From the NCBI GenBank assembly GCA_961205875.1, contig OY540812.1:31939098-32003097 (forward strand): a DNA stretch of 64,000 nucleotides, given 5' to 3'. The stretch is from Sialis fuliginosa. Its lineage: Eukaryota; Arthropoda; Insecta; Megaloptera; Sialidae. How positions within the stretch are numbered: position 1 is the stretch's first letter; the number at the start of each line of letters is the position of its first letter. Positions 35,556 to 47,568 of the stretch are shown in pieces. Below the pieces are notes generated by a model. The model was not told where the DNA came from. It did not search any database and saw only the letters and a program-made list of their open reading frames with translations. A program made the position numbers and the translations under genes.

Positions 35556-37005
35556 TCCCTCTATTATATAAACCGTGAGTATATTTATATATATATTTGT
35601 ATGTCTGTCCGGAAGCAATCAATTTATAGCCCGTTAAACCGTTCACTGGATTTTTTTCATACTTTGCCTGTTTTTAGATTCGTCCTTTATGCAGTTAACA
35701 GGCTTATATTCTTATGCAAAACTAGAATAGTTTCTGTGTTGTGTATTTTTTTCCGAGAAACGACATGTAAAATTGGCACAAAATTTTGCTTTCTGACGTT
35801 TAATTTGAAATTTAGCAGTTTCGACACTAGGCTTTTGTTTGTGGAATTCTTAGAATTTCGTCGCTGTGATTAGTTGAAAATGGGCATTTAGTATGAATTT
35901 TAAACACTCCATGTGGACTTGATATTTGCCTGTCATAAACAGCTGTTTTTTATTTGAAATACGTCAGGGGCGTGTACATAAATGTGTCAAATTGGTACAT
36001 TACAATTAAATTGTTTATAAATGAAAATTTTCACCAAAATTGGTTAGTATATTGATGTAATTAGTATAATAATTTATATTTAATAAGAATTACGTCAGGA
36101 GCGTGGTAACAAGAACATTTTTTATTGCTTTTTTTGATATAATTGTATTAAAATGAAAAAGTTATATTAGTCATTGGAGATTGATGTAATTTGCCCAAAA
36201 ATTAATATTTATTAACAATTAAGTCAGGTGCGGCGTAGTAAAAAATATTTTAAATGGTTATTTTTTAAGAGTTGTATAATAAACAATTTTGAAAATCATT
36301 TAATACTTCAAATATATAATGTATCAAACAATTTATACTAAATAATAATAAGGACAGGGGTGGAGTATTAAGGGGAAACAGCAATGAGATATGTTGAAAA
36401 ATTGATTTTTTTGCGATTTTTTTAATTTATTTAATAAATTCTTTTAGTATTGTCAGTGGCATCGCATTATAAAATATTTAACATTGCTATTTTTTAATTG
36501 TGACGAAAAAAAATTGATTTGATTGAAATTGAACAAAAGTTAAAAACTTAAGAAATTTATAAAAATAATAAATAAGTCAAAGTCAGGAGTGTGGTCTTGA
36601 AAATTACTTCAACGCATTCTTTGAATATGTTGTATGCAAAAAAATATGGAAATTGATATTCACAATGATTTTTTGGTAATTTCTTAAAGGTATTATCAAA
36701 ATTAAAGGCATAAATTATGATGTATACGAGGGTCGCAGCCGAAGGCTGAGACCCGAGTACGTCTGAGGTTAGGGTGATTTGTACATGTAAATAGTAACAT
36801 TATTGGAAATGTAATAATGATAAATGATTATCACAGCCAAATTCAAGAATTATTTACTTATCAGCATTTAAAACAATTACAGTGAAATATTTTATGAAAA
36901 TTTGATAAGACAAAAGTTAATATAAAAAAATAATTTATATTTTATCAATCAAATGTGGCGCGATAAGGGGTTGGGGCGCGAAGCGCCCAGGGGCAAAGCC
37001 CCTAG
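35556..37005 (+). mobile_element. Non-autonomous Helitron, tandem unit 2 (1450 bp)
   Basis: Starts at the T that directly follows the CTAG of unit 1. It ends with the same GGGGCAAAGCCCCTAG hairpin and a flanking T. Near-identical to unit 1 over its full length, differing by scattered substitutions and small indels, and by coordinates of equal length. This is a head-to-tail dimer with no intervening base. Confidence 0.8.
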
Positions 37006-37275
37006 TTCTTCTTAATATGAGTCCTCATAGCCCTATAACCAGTTGTATAATAACCTAACCGAGACTCTCAACGAGACTTACACCGTGATAATTATATTCT
37101 GATACAACTCTTTATCGACGATGTACCGTTATTTTAGCAACCCATTCATTACCAAAAAAACAATTGAAAGTACCGTTGTGTTATCTAGTATATCATGTAA
37201 AACAATTATACAATTTTAATTAGTCTTAACAAAAATTTCGAGCATGAAAATATATCGAGAAATAATATTTAAAAA

Positions 37276-37853
37276 ATGGCTTTGTACGCTGGTGATGAAT
37301 TTATATTTTCTGATGAGAAGTTCTGGAGCAATCCCACAACTCTCAGTATGTCAGAGTTTGGTCTGCTAGGATTGAGGACATCTCGGAAGACAAGACACAT
37401 TCCAAGATTCCAGAATACTGCGTTGGTCATGGTTTGGGGTGCCATCAATCCAAGAGGCAAATTACCCTTAATTTTTATCGAAAAGTCGTAAAAATCAATG
37501 CAACATAGTATTTGGAGGAAGTATTGAAATAAAATGTCATGCAAAATGCCAAAAATTTATTTGGAGATGATTATTATTGCTTTCAACATGATGGAGCCCC
37601 CTCCCACGCAGCAAACATTACTCAATCATGATGTAAGAATAATTTGGTTGATTTTTTATTGAAGAATGAATGGCCGCCAAGCTCTCCCGATTGCAATCCT
37701 CTCCATTATTTTGTATGGTCTTATATGTTGTCTAAGCTCCCAGCTTACAAATTCTCAAATTTGCAGCAATTTAAGAATATTATTCTCAAAAGTTGGGACA
37801 AAAAGCCAATGAAAACAGTGCGTGCCGCTTGCAATAACTTTGAAAGAAGATAG
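37276..37853 (+). pseudogene. Tc1/mariner DD37D (maT-like) transposase catalytic domain
   Basis: Reads ALYAGDEFIFSDEKFWSNPT (first catalytic Asp in FSDEK), MVWGAINPRGKLPLIFI, then after a frameshift near 37491 the block LFGDDYYCFQHDGAPSHAAN (second Asp). Next come a TGA where the family has Trp (37629), NEWPPSSPDCNPLHYFVW, and a normal C-terminus RAACNNFERR with TAG at 37851. The spacing from the second Asp to the third position is 37 residues, the DD37D class. The third catalytic residue is His (CAT for GAT), so the copy was catalytically dead even before the frameshift and stops, or decayed later. The N-terminal HTH was not found. Confidence 0.82.
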
Positions 37854-38345
37854 AAACTAGTTTTTAAAGTTAAAGGAGGAGTTATTCCCAAACACTTAAT
37901 ATAAATTTCCAATCCATATGTCTACTTTATGAATTGAATAAAAACTTAACTGAAACTTTATAATTGTCACGGTATATATAAATAAAGTTAATATCATCTC
38001 GACCTTATTTAAGCCAATCTCGTCAGAATATAGTCACGTAGAGAATTGGCCTAAAAAAGAATGAAATAATTTTCCAACGTTAAATTCATTAATTTTTTTA
38101 AATTAAGTTAAATATAGTACCCGCAAGAAGACGCCAATGAATGTGAAATGTGAAACAGATGTTGCAAAAATTCATGATTCGTTAAATCAATAACGTTTTG
38201 TTAATTGGAAAATTATTATTATAGAAACACTGAATATTTGCAATCATTAAAAAAAAGCAGGATATAAATTAAAATATTTATTAAAGCAGTCCTACCTCGC
38301 GCTACCTGTGTGAACACCGGGATGTCACCATACCTGTTTAAGTAT

Positions 38346-39290
38346 TTTAAGTGTCGATCCACACTATCGTGCCGGTCCCGGTCCGGTATAATTCCAGTCA
38401 AATATTCAGTATAGTAATACTGTATCAGAACATGATTGGATCGAGACCGGCACGATACCTATAGTGTGAATGATTTCATTGTTTATTGTATATTTATTAG
38501 GGTGTTTTTATTTTTTTTATTTTTTCGGTCCCGCAGACCTATGTTTTAGCTTTGGATCAAAAGTTAATTGTACCAAAATTTCAAATTCATAGATCAAACC
38601 TGTGGACGGCGCAAACCGAGTATTTTTCCCATTTGATTAACATGGCAAAAATTACTTTTTTACTTACGCGTGAATATCTCGTTGAAAACGATTTTTTTTT
38701 TTGAAAATTTCTCAATGGAATATTTTGTAAAGAATTAAGTGCTCAATTCATAAATCCAATAAATTTTAAGAAATATTTGTTTAAAAATTATCATAAGAAT
38801 TGGATTTTACTTTTTATGATAATGTTTAAATGAACATATCTTTAAAAATCTTCGATCTATGAATTGAGCACTTGGGATCTTTTTTGTAAGAAATTTAATT
38901 CTCTATGATATACTGCTGTGAGAAATTAAAATAAATAAATTTTTTGAGATATTCACGCATAAGAAAAAAAGTAATTTTTCCCGTGTTAATTAAATGGGAA
39001 AAAACTCGGTTTGCGCTGTCCACAGGTTTGATCTATGATTCTGAAATATAGGCCAGTGGGACCGAAAAAAAAATTAAAAAAACACCCTTAATTTATATTT
39101 GATTGGAGCGAGAATCAAATATAAATTAAGGGTGTTTTTTAAATTTTTTTTCGGCCCCGCTGGCCTATATTTCAGAATCATAGATCAAACTTGAGAAATT
39201 AAAAAAAAAAAATCGTTTTCAACGAGATATTCACGCGTAAGTAAAAAAGTAAGACCGGGACTGGCACGATAGTCTGGATCGACCCTAGGA
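38346..39290. repeat. Compound palindrome / fold-back cluster
   Basis: An outer motif (GTCGATCCACACTATCGTGC) at 38353 recurs inverted at about 38435-38460 and again at 39254-39287. Between them, 38498-39090 is an imperfect palindrome ('gggtgtttttattt', 'cggtcccgcagacctat', 'aaacctgtggacggcgcaaac' and their complements). At 39120-39250 a third partial copy of the same arm is joined. Looks like a fold-back element with repeated arm duplication. Confidence 0.65.
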
Positions 39291-39306
39291 TTGCTACCAA
39301 ATAGTA

Positions 39307-41495
39307 AGGTGCTGGCACCAGTCTTGAATCATACCCAAATATTGGACTCTTGTTTATTTTAATGTACTTAATTACACAAATATTATTATTTTATTACTAC
39401 CATTACTGAAACATAATCTAAATATAAACACTTAACTGTAAAATTGCTTAATTTGATGACACTCTTCTAATGGGTGTCAAAATGGTGGACATTTTAATTA
39501 ATTATTAGTGTAATCTATTTATTAATTATTTTATTATCAAAGAATCTACTTTACATTGTTTCATATTTTACGAATCTTTATTTTATAGATTTTATGTCGT
39601 AGTACTTATCATTTTGTAATCATTATCAAGTGTCAATCACTGAATGCCCATTACGGGTTTTACTTTATCCATTACTTGATAAAAAAAACATAAAAAAGGC
39701 TATAATAATAAAAAACAAAATACAGTGTGTCCCAGAATAGATGTAACAAGCGGTGTAAATACCTACATTTTTTTTTTTTTAGAATTTGGGAATGAAATTT
39801 TGGGATTGAGTCCTGCTTGATGTAAAACTAAGGTATACTAATAATCAGTCTATTCGGTCCTCTACAGGCTGTTTTATAAGCAAAGTTGAAAAAATTACCA
39901 CCTTGATTTTTCAAAATCAGAAAAAATTACAATGAAAATTTGTTTAAAATGTTATTTTGGCACCTCATACCCAATTTCAGAAATAACATTAAAAAATTGA
40001 AATGAAACAAATTAAATAAATTGCATTTTATTTTGAACGATACAATAAAAACAAACAACAAGAACCATAATTATCATCACAAAATTAACTAGGATTCAAA
40101 ATTATAGCATGTTATAAATGTCAAACTTACAATTAGTAATAATAATTATTATTATATAAATTAAGTTGCCTTACTACTTCTCTTATTGTTAGTGAATTTT
40201 GTCCACCGGTTCCGAAACATTGTACAATATTACTTTTTAAGCGCAATGCAAGTACCATTTTCTCTTATTTTTTTTAATACTTTGGTTTTGAGCTTGTTCA
40301 ACATTGATGACAAATTAGAGATGATGAGATTGGCAAGATGAGACAACGCTACGATTGACAGATAGTCAATAACAACTAAATGATATGTCGCTATTGTTGT
40401 CTCCATATCCTACTTTTCACTTTAAAATAAAAAATCTACTTAATTTATTGAAAGTTTTTTAATGTTCTGAAATTTGATATAGGGTTACAAAATTGCATTA
40501 TAAACAAACTTTCTTACCAGATTTTTTTCATATTTTGAAAAAAATAGAGGTAGTTTGTTTTTGGTTATTACTTTTTTATACATACATGAAATGTAGTGTA
40601 TAAATAAAGTATAGTGATCATGAAAAAATTTGAACTCAAGATTTTAACGGAATTACACGTATTGAGAGTCCCTGAATCACGTACGACCATTATCTCAATG
40701 ACGTCTGTGTGTGTGTCTGAACGCTCTACAGCCAAAACGGTAAGACTTACAGACATGACATTTCAAACTTAAGGTAAGGTTCTTGTATACTCTAAATGTG
40801 CACTTCCTATTTTTGAAAACCATCACTAAACCGGAAACGGATGTTTACTGATGTCAATTTTTAAATTTTTCGAATTATTTTTGAAACGGTGCGCAGTAGA
40901 AAATTTTTTTTTGAATAAAGTTATAAAAAATGCTCTTATCTATAATTTATGTTCTGTTCATTTTTCCCCCAAAATTTTTTTTAGGAAATAATTGATTTTC
41001 TCTAATTTTTAAATTTTTCGAATAATTTTTTAAACGGTACGTCTTAAAAAATGTTTTTGATACAAGTTATAGAGAATATTACTATCTATAATTTTTGTTA
41101 TATTTATATATAACAAAAGTGTGTAAGAAAATAATCATTTTTTTTTAATTTTATTTCAATAGGTTCATAACAGAAGTAATGTAATAAAAGTTGCTAACTT
41201 ATGTAATTTCTTCTGTATCATGATGTATAAAAAAGTCTTGTGCCGACCAGGGCAGTTTATTTTTTTCCATTTTGCTTATAAAACATCTTGTAGAGAACTC
41301 AATGGACTGATTATATTATTAGTCATTTCTAAATTCGAAAAAAATGTGTTCATTACATCTATTCTGAGACACACTGTATAATTGCGGACTTTGATAAAAT
41401 TAAATTGATGAGAATTAAAAAAACGACGACCATCGAAGTAACAGTAAAAACAGTATAACTTGTTCTTAAAGCGTCCAAGACTGGTGTTAGTACCT
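39307..41495. mobile_element. TIR element family E, copy 3 (2189 bp, carries a nested element)
   Basis: AGGTGCTGGCACCAGTCTTG at 39307 and inverted 'caagactggtgttagtacct' to 41495. TA precedes; GA follows (one change from TA). The interior matches copy 1 until 39720 and again after 41377. Confidence 0.75.
39723..41376. mobile_element. TA-flanked TIR element (1654 bp) nested in family E copy 3
   Basis: CAGTGTGTCCCAGAATAGAT at the left and its near complement (atctattctgagacacactg) at the right, TA on both sides (39721-39722, 41377-41378). CAGTG... ends with TA sites are Tc1/mariner-type. Inside, 40800-41100 resembles the family F interior ('ccggaaacggatgtttact', 'ttatctataatttatgtt'). No transposase was recognised. 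Confidence 0.75.
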
Positions 41496-42329
41496 GATAT
41501 TTACCTGCAAAAAGTAGTCTGTGAAAATGAAGAAATTAGTTCTATGGCTGTAACTTCCAAACTAATTTAAAAAAATAAAAAATATATAATTCTATTTAAA
41601 AAAATCTCTATTTATTTGAAGTTATAAAAGTTGCCAATTAGCCTTGTTCACGTTATAATTTAAATAACGATATTTTCGTATGGGATGTGGGAGGAATAAA
41701 CCTTCACAACTCCCCTTTGACTACAATCCTGAATACAATAATATTTTACGTAGGTACGTGTATCTGTGTTTATCAGAAATGTAAATTTTAGAATAAACAT
41801 AGCGTATTTTGTAAATCAAATATATTATTTACATAAGGAACACAAATGGTTTTAATTTACATATTTACGTCGAAAAATTAATTGCTTATAATTTATAATA
41901 ATAATAATGTTATTATAAAGAACGTACGAATAAATCTACCCAGGAATATGTACATATTTTTCATGAAACATTTATTTATTTTTATTTTGACAGTTTAATA
42001 TATTTCATAAGTTATTGTGAAAGTGACCATTAATTACGTAAAGATTAAGGAGTGAGGAGGGGGGTCAAAAGCGTTACTTATGTAAATTTTCTCTTACTAA
42101 TTAATTATTTCAGAATACTTTAATTGAAACCTGTTTTGGATATTAAAATTTGTAATGTACCTAATAATATAAACAATAATTATTATTATTAAAAGAAAAT
42201 ATACTATTACTTACAATTAGTCAAAAACTTGTTAGTGTTGTTACCCGTAACTTCGCGTTGAATTTGTATTTTTTTTATCAAATCAATACAAAGTAGCAGG
42301 GGTTTTTTAAGAAAATTCTTCAACTGGAA

Positions 42330-42655
42330 TGACTTTTTTTCTCTACACTTTTTATATATTTACAATTACTTTTTATACAGTGGAAACTCGTTAGTACGTT
42401 TTTCGCCATATTACGTTTTTTTAGGTCCTGGTATTCTTCCATGTTAATAATATTCATTAGTAGATTCGTGTTTTTCCCCCAGTCCCTTCAAAAACTTATT
42501 AACGAGGTTCCACTGTATTTTCAATTGCAATGGCCTTTTTTACATTTTTTTTACACTTCTTATATTTTTCACTTACAATTTTCAATTACACAAATTTACT
42601 TTTACAACTGCAGAAACAAGCTATAACTACACACTAAAATAACCCCTGTAAAGTT
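42330..42655 (+). repeat. Repeat family H (copy 2), uninterrupted by piggyBac
   Basis: Contains 'acacaaatttacttttacaa' where copy 1 has the TTAA-flanked element. Ends 'acacactaaaataacccctg' as at 31545-31565. It is itself interrupted by the MITE at 42378. Confidence 0.6.
42378..42515. mobile_element. Pogo/Tigger-like MITE (138 bp, TA-flanked)
   Basis: CAGTGGAAACTCGTTAGTAC at the left, inverted 'attaacgaggttccactg' at the right, TA at 42376-42377 and 42516-42517. CAGTGGAACCTCGTTA is the well-known style of Tigger/pogo termini. Too short to code. Confidence 0.8.
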
Positions 42656-42769
42656 GCCTATATACTTCGTTCGGGTAGAATTTAGGTAATATATGTACAT
42701 TAAGTTCGCTTAGATAAATAACAGATTTATGTATGATAATCGATAAAACAGGTCAAATGTCACACACCC

Positions 42770-43615
42770 ATTTTTATCTAATAAATTTTCGGGATATAAA
42801 ATAGCATATGTCCTTCCTCAGGATGCAAGCTGTCTCCCAGCCAAATTTCATCAAGATCGATTTAGCGGTTTAGCCGTGAAAAGGTAAAAAAGACAGATAG
42901 ATAGACATACACTTTCGCATTTGTAATATTAGTATGGATTTAAAGAACACTACAGATTTCGCTTGGTATTTTAAGACGGGAAAGGGGAGGGGGTAAAGCC
43001 ATCTTTCTATACATACATAGGTCAATAAGATAAACTATATTATTATTATAACTGTTACCCGAAAAAGTTGTATTTTCCTCCACGGATCGAATGAAACCAA
43101 TTAAAACTATTCATATGTGAGAGGGGGTGCAATATTAAATTTGTTTCTTTTTATTTGTTATACAAAATCATAAATATCTCGATTCCTATGCGAGATAAGG
43201 GGTTATTTTTCCACTATAAATCCTAACCCCATAGTATTTTTCCCGCCAGATCGAATGAAACTAATTAAAACTCTTCATATGTGAATAGGAGGTGAAATAT
43301 ATATATTTTTTCATTCATTATACAAATTCGTAAATCACTCGGTTCCTATGCGAAATAGGGGGTTATTTTTTCCCCTAAAACCCCCACCCTCGTGGTGTTT
43401 TTTTCATCGGATCGAATGAAAGTAAATAATAAATAATTTAAACCCTCAATATGTGACAGGGGGTGAAATTTCCACCCCCTTACAGTTCCTTAGGGGTTGA
43501 ATTTTCGGGATTCAAAATTGCCTATGTCCTTTCTCAAGATCTCCTTGTCAAACATCAAGATTGGTTCAGCAGTTTAGCCGTGAAAAGGTAACAAACAGAC
43601 AGAGAGACAGACTTC
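42770..43615 (-). repeat. Repeat family B (inverted, two units)
   Basis: 'tttcatcaagatcgatttag' with 'cgcatttgtaatattagtat' marks the end of one unit (42770-42940). A second runs 42990-43615 with repeated 'gttcctatgcgaaatagggg' / 'ctattcatatgtgagagggg' blocks and ends 'gaaaaggtaacaaacagaca'. Confidence 0.6.
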
Positions 43616-43935
43616 GTTATAATTTTTATTGAAAGTACTAATAATAATGAATAGTTATATTCTGGAATTTTTTCATATTTTTAAAATCGATAGCTTAAAA
43701 ATTAGAGGAGGGGGCGCTCTGATAATGACATTCAAAAGCAAATATAACGTGACTGAATGGTTCAAATCAAAAGGTCATATAACATTTTTTGTTGAATTTC
43801 AGGAGACCCATAATTTTTTTCAAAAATCTCAATTTTTGTTTTTGAGTTATCAATCTACGTCCATATACCGGACAGAGCGAAACTATAGGGGTTCCTAAAC
43901 CGAATTTTTTGAAGTTCCACAGGGGGGGGGGATTT
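43615..43935 (+). repeat. Repeat family G (copy 3, truncated)
   Basis: 'gttataatttttattgaaag', 'cgtgactgaatggttcaaat' and 'tcaatctacgtccatatacc' match family G. It joins family B directly at 43615. Confidence 0.55.
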
Positions 43936-44562
43936 CAAATCTCATCCTTATGTAATTAAATTATGAATCAATAATTATTCTATTAATTTTTTTAATATAT
44001 AAAATATTTTTCTATTAATTGTAAACAAACAAAAAACTGTATTAACTGTACAAACAAAAATTAATTTATAACACTAACGAATACCCAATTCCCTAAACCT
44101 GTAGACAGAGAATTCAATTCTGACGGCCCTTTGTAAGGGAAGAAAGCTGGGATACACGAGGGATAGCCATTTCACGAGTTAACTGTATTATTATTGTAAA
44201 TTGTATTATGATTAATTTGGCATCAGCCAATTTGCACTATTGACAGCGGAAATCGTAAATGAGACGAAGCTATGCAATCGACCATTGGTGGCGACTTTTG
44301 CAAATATCTAGGCTTAATTTATTTAGTTTAAAAAAAGTATGTTTGTTTTAATTTGGCACGGAAACTACTGAACCGATTTTAATGTGATTTGACTAATCAG
44401 AAGCCTAAGATCCGTAAATTTGTTTAGACTATATGATAATTAATTTACGGCGGGTCCGTATTAAGGAAAATTTACAATTGATATTTTGTTAAAACATATT
44501 TTGAATAATATATATGTATTATTATGTATAGATAGGATTTGATTGATTTATTTATTATCAAC

Positions 44563-45825
44563 TAGCTGTGCCCACGGGGCTTCGCTCACGTGGACTACGG
44601 CATTATTTTTTAGGATTTTTGAAAAATATAGTTGAATTAAGTACAAACTGGATTAATTATTATTGAGTGCGTTTAGCGAGCTCAGCGGTTGAAAATCAGC
44701 AGTCAATTATGCTGAGTATGTTTTCTGACAGTCAACTGCTTCAAATTCTCTAAACCATGAGCTTACAGTCATAGTATCACAAAAAAACATAAATATTACC
44801 ATTAACATTTCTACGAACGAGCCTGATGTTTATAATAACGAAATACTTTAAAAAAATTGGTTTGTTAATTTTTTTCCATAAGAACGACTCAGAAAACGCA
44901 AAAATAATTTACCGAACCAAAAAGTTTTGACGTCTAAATATGAACAATTGAACAAGTCCGAGCCAGCTAATAGCTGACCGACACAGTGTTAATTTTTTGC
45001 GCTGACCTGTTAAGTCAACAGTTGGAAGTCAGCGTTTGCGCAGCGGCCCGTTTAGCGAAACCGATTCGGTCAGCATCTCAGCCGCTGACGTTCGCTAAAT
45101 GCACACATTGTAATAATAAATAATCAGAACAAAAAGTACAAATAATTTTTGTTCTGTTTAAATTTAGAATTATTGAAAACAAAATAAACAATTGACGATC
45201 AAAGGACCCAATGAGTCCGAATGTCGGCCGAACGCACGTGAATCGCTCCCTCCTGTCCACGTCCCGACACGAATCTTCTTTAGTTCGCGCGAATAATATG
45301 TTACCGTATGTATATTTAAAGTTTTTCCTAAACTATAAAACCAAATTGGCAAATTATATCTTCATTAAGTACTTATAACGATGAAATAATTTATTTCGAT
45401 AAGGATTAATGTTTTGCAGGTCATAAGTTCACATAAATAGAACCCAAACATTTTTAATTTTCTTTGTAACATAAAAGTAGTAATTGTGACTTAAATATAA
45501 AAGTTACATATATGATGTCGTAGACTTTACATTAGATCTTTTTACTCTACACAGTTTTTTACTGCATAATATTGTTCTATATTTAAAGGTTTAGGCAGCG
45601 TATTGCAAAAGAGCGCGCTGGCGGTAAACTTTTTTCCGACTTGATTTATTATTATCGTTACTTCTTATTCATTATGTTACTCAACGTAACAAAATATATA
45701 CTATAACCTAACCAGAGAACATATCTATTAATTAAAAAAACACGTAAATTGGATAAGTGGTTCTCGAGTTATAAGCGCACTAACGGACAGACAGAGAGAC
45801 GTTGAGCTTTATAATATATGGATAT
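44563..45825 (+). repeat. Repeat family A (copy 4) split by a nested element
   Basis: 'tagctgtgcccacggggctt' to 'attattattg' (44563-44664), then resuming 'taataataaataatcagaac' at about 45110 through 'cgttgagctttataatatat'. Matches copies 1 and 3 on both sides of the insertion. Confidence 0.65.
44666..45108. mobile_element. TIR element (about 440 bp) nested in family A copy 4
   Basis: Left end GTGCGTTTAGCGAGCTCAGC, right end in complement GTGCATTTAGCGAACGTCAG. GC-richer than its host and has no counterpart in copies 1 and 3 of family A, so it is an insertion. Exact ends and target duplication could not be resolved to the base (an ATTG lies near both ends). Confidence 0.65.
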
Positions 45826-46069
45826 AAACTTGAGTTACGCCATGGAGAAATTATATATTATACATAAATAATAATAATAACTTTATTGTCTAAACGTCAC
45901 AAAAGTTACTGAAGACAATTTTTTGACAGATACAAAATAATTTGGGGGTCAGTGGTCATTTTTACTGCCAAATTCGTTTCCAGCACCCAAATATACGTAA
46001 GAAAAACAAAGTCCAAGATATTTAATTAAAAATTAGGTAATTACTTTATTTTTTTAAATCGCTCCCATT

Positions 46070-46290
46070 TCTCCACTCTAGTCGACGTCTATGTGCTATA
46101 TAGCGCACGCGCGCTCATATCCGGAGATGAACACGTGCAGCCTCCGAGCGCCAGTGTCACAGCCGACTTTGCAAATGCACCGTGGTGCTTTTCTCGAGAT
46201 AGAATTTTATATATTTTTTTTCGTGAATGAAAAGTGACGGATTATTTGTTTTTCTACGTCTCGACGCGTGGGCGTATCTCCTTTTAAAAT
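46070..46290. promoter_or_regulatory. Unexplained GC/CpG-richer island
   Basis: 'gtgctatatagcgcacgcgcgctcat', split here as TATATAGCGC followed by ACGCGCGCTC, then CACGTGCAGC and 'cgacgcgtgggcg'. CpG density is far above the flanks. It could be a promoter / first-exon region or another TE. No downstream coding exon was recognised, so the regulatory label is only a suggestion. Confidence 0.2.
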
Positions 46291-46534
46291 TCATACTGTT
46301 TAAAGTGATTAATTAATAAATAATAATATTTGTAACGTGGAAATAATAATAATAATAAGGTATTCAGTATACTCTATAAGAAGTAAAATTGGTATTATTT
46401 TTTTTGCTTGCAAAAATCTACGCAAAAAAGTTTTAATTCATTTAATTATACTTAAAATAGTTTATTTTTGTTTGCAAAAAAATAGGAAAAACAAGTTTTT
46501 CATTATAAAAATAAAAAGGCCAAAGGCGTGTTGG

Positions 46535-47000
46535 ACACGCACATGATAGGGTTCCGTAGTCATTCTCACTACGATTTATAAAAAAGAGTTATTCCAAAAT
46601 GTTTCATAAACTATTTTTGCTATAGTGTTCGTTATAATTTTCATTGAAAGTAGGTACTAAATAAAAACTTCATTCTGAATTTTCTTATTTTTTTTTTCTG
46701 ATAACCATATTGAAAGGTAAATATATCGTGACTGAAGGGTTAAAATCAAAAAGTCCTAAAGCATTTTTTATTGCATTTTAGGAGACCTAACAATGGGATC
46801 AGTGAAAAAATTTTTTTGAATATACTTTTCAGTCTATTGGAAATAAATAATTTTTTTTTTCAAAAATCTCATTACATCTGTTTTTAGGTTATCAATCTAC
46901 GTCCGTATACCAAATTTCATTTTAATCGGTATAAAATTTATATAGACGGACGAACAGAGTGAAACTATAAGGTTTCCTAGTATTCTACGGAACCTTAAAA
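46535..47000 (+). repeat. Repeat family G (copy 4)
   Basis: 'agggttccgtagtcattctc', 'atcgtgactgaagggttaaa', 'caatctacgtccgtatacca' and 'ctacggaaccttaaaa'. The best preserved 5' and 3' ends of the family. Confidence 0.6.
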
Positions 47001-47568
47001 AATTATATTCGTACAATGTATTTTTTTAAATAAAAATTATTTGTAGGTACCTATATATTTTTTGACATCAAGACATATTGATATTATAAAAATGGAGTAA
47101 TATGAGGCCACTATTGTAAAAAACTCTTTGATAATATTATTGCGGCTTAACCCATGTTTTGACTCTTTACGGTTTAATTAGATTTATAAATATTTTTTTG
47201 TAACCGTTTTATAAATTTTTATAAAACCAGATATTATTCAACTTTATTATTATCAAAATTTTAGTGAATAAAAAAATATTTTTTTAAAATAAATATAATT
47301 ATTACTGAAAGGTTAACGAAATTGCATATTTCAAAATTAAGGTCACCGAAAATGTAGGGGGGGGGGTATGGGCCCATAAAGTTACGATATACATTACACA
47401 TATGTTTAAATTTACAGTTATTTTTGCATTTTTTCGAGATTAAATCTTTTTAATTTGAATACATTAAATAGAAATCTACATTTGTAGTTTTTCATCTAAC
47501 CTAAATATGGTTTCATTAGTTAAACATAAACATAACAACTATCATAATATTTTATTTTAAATATTATA

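Larger units (their letters stand above)
33813..37897 (+). mobile_element. DD37D (maT-type) element split by two Helitrons
   Basis: Left end CAGTCTGGTATAATAACTCC (33813) and right end, in complement AAGTGTTTGGGAATAACTCC (ending 37897). Both continue CTCCT; 17 of 24 positions match, including a 13-bp exact core. TA precedes the left end. Removing the 2900 bp of Helitron leaves about 1185 bp, close to a normal maT element of about 1.3 kb, with the transposase remnant near the right end. Pairing of the two ends is inference from this match and spacing. Confidence 0.6.
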
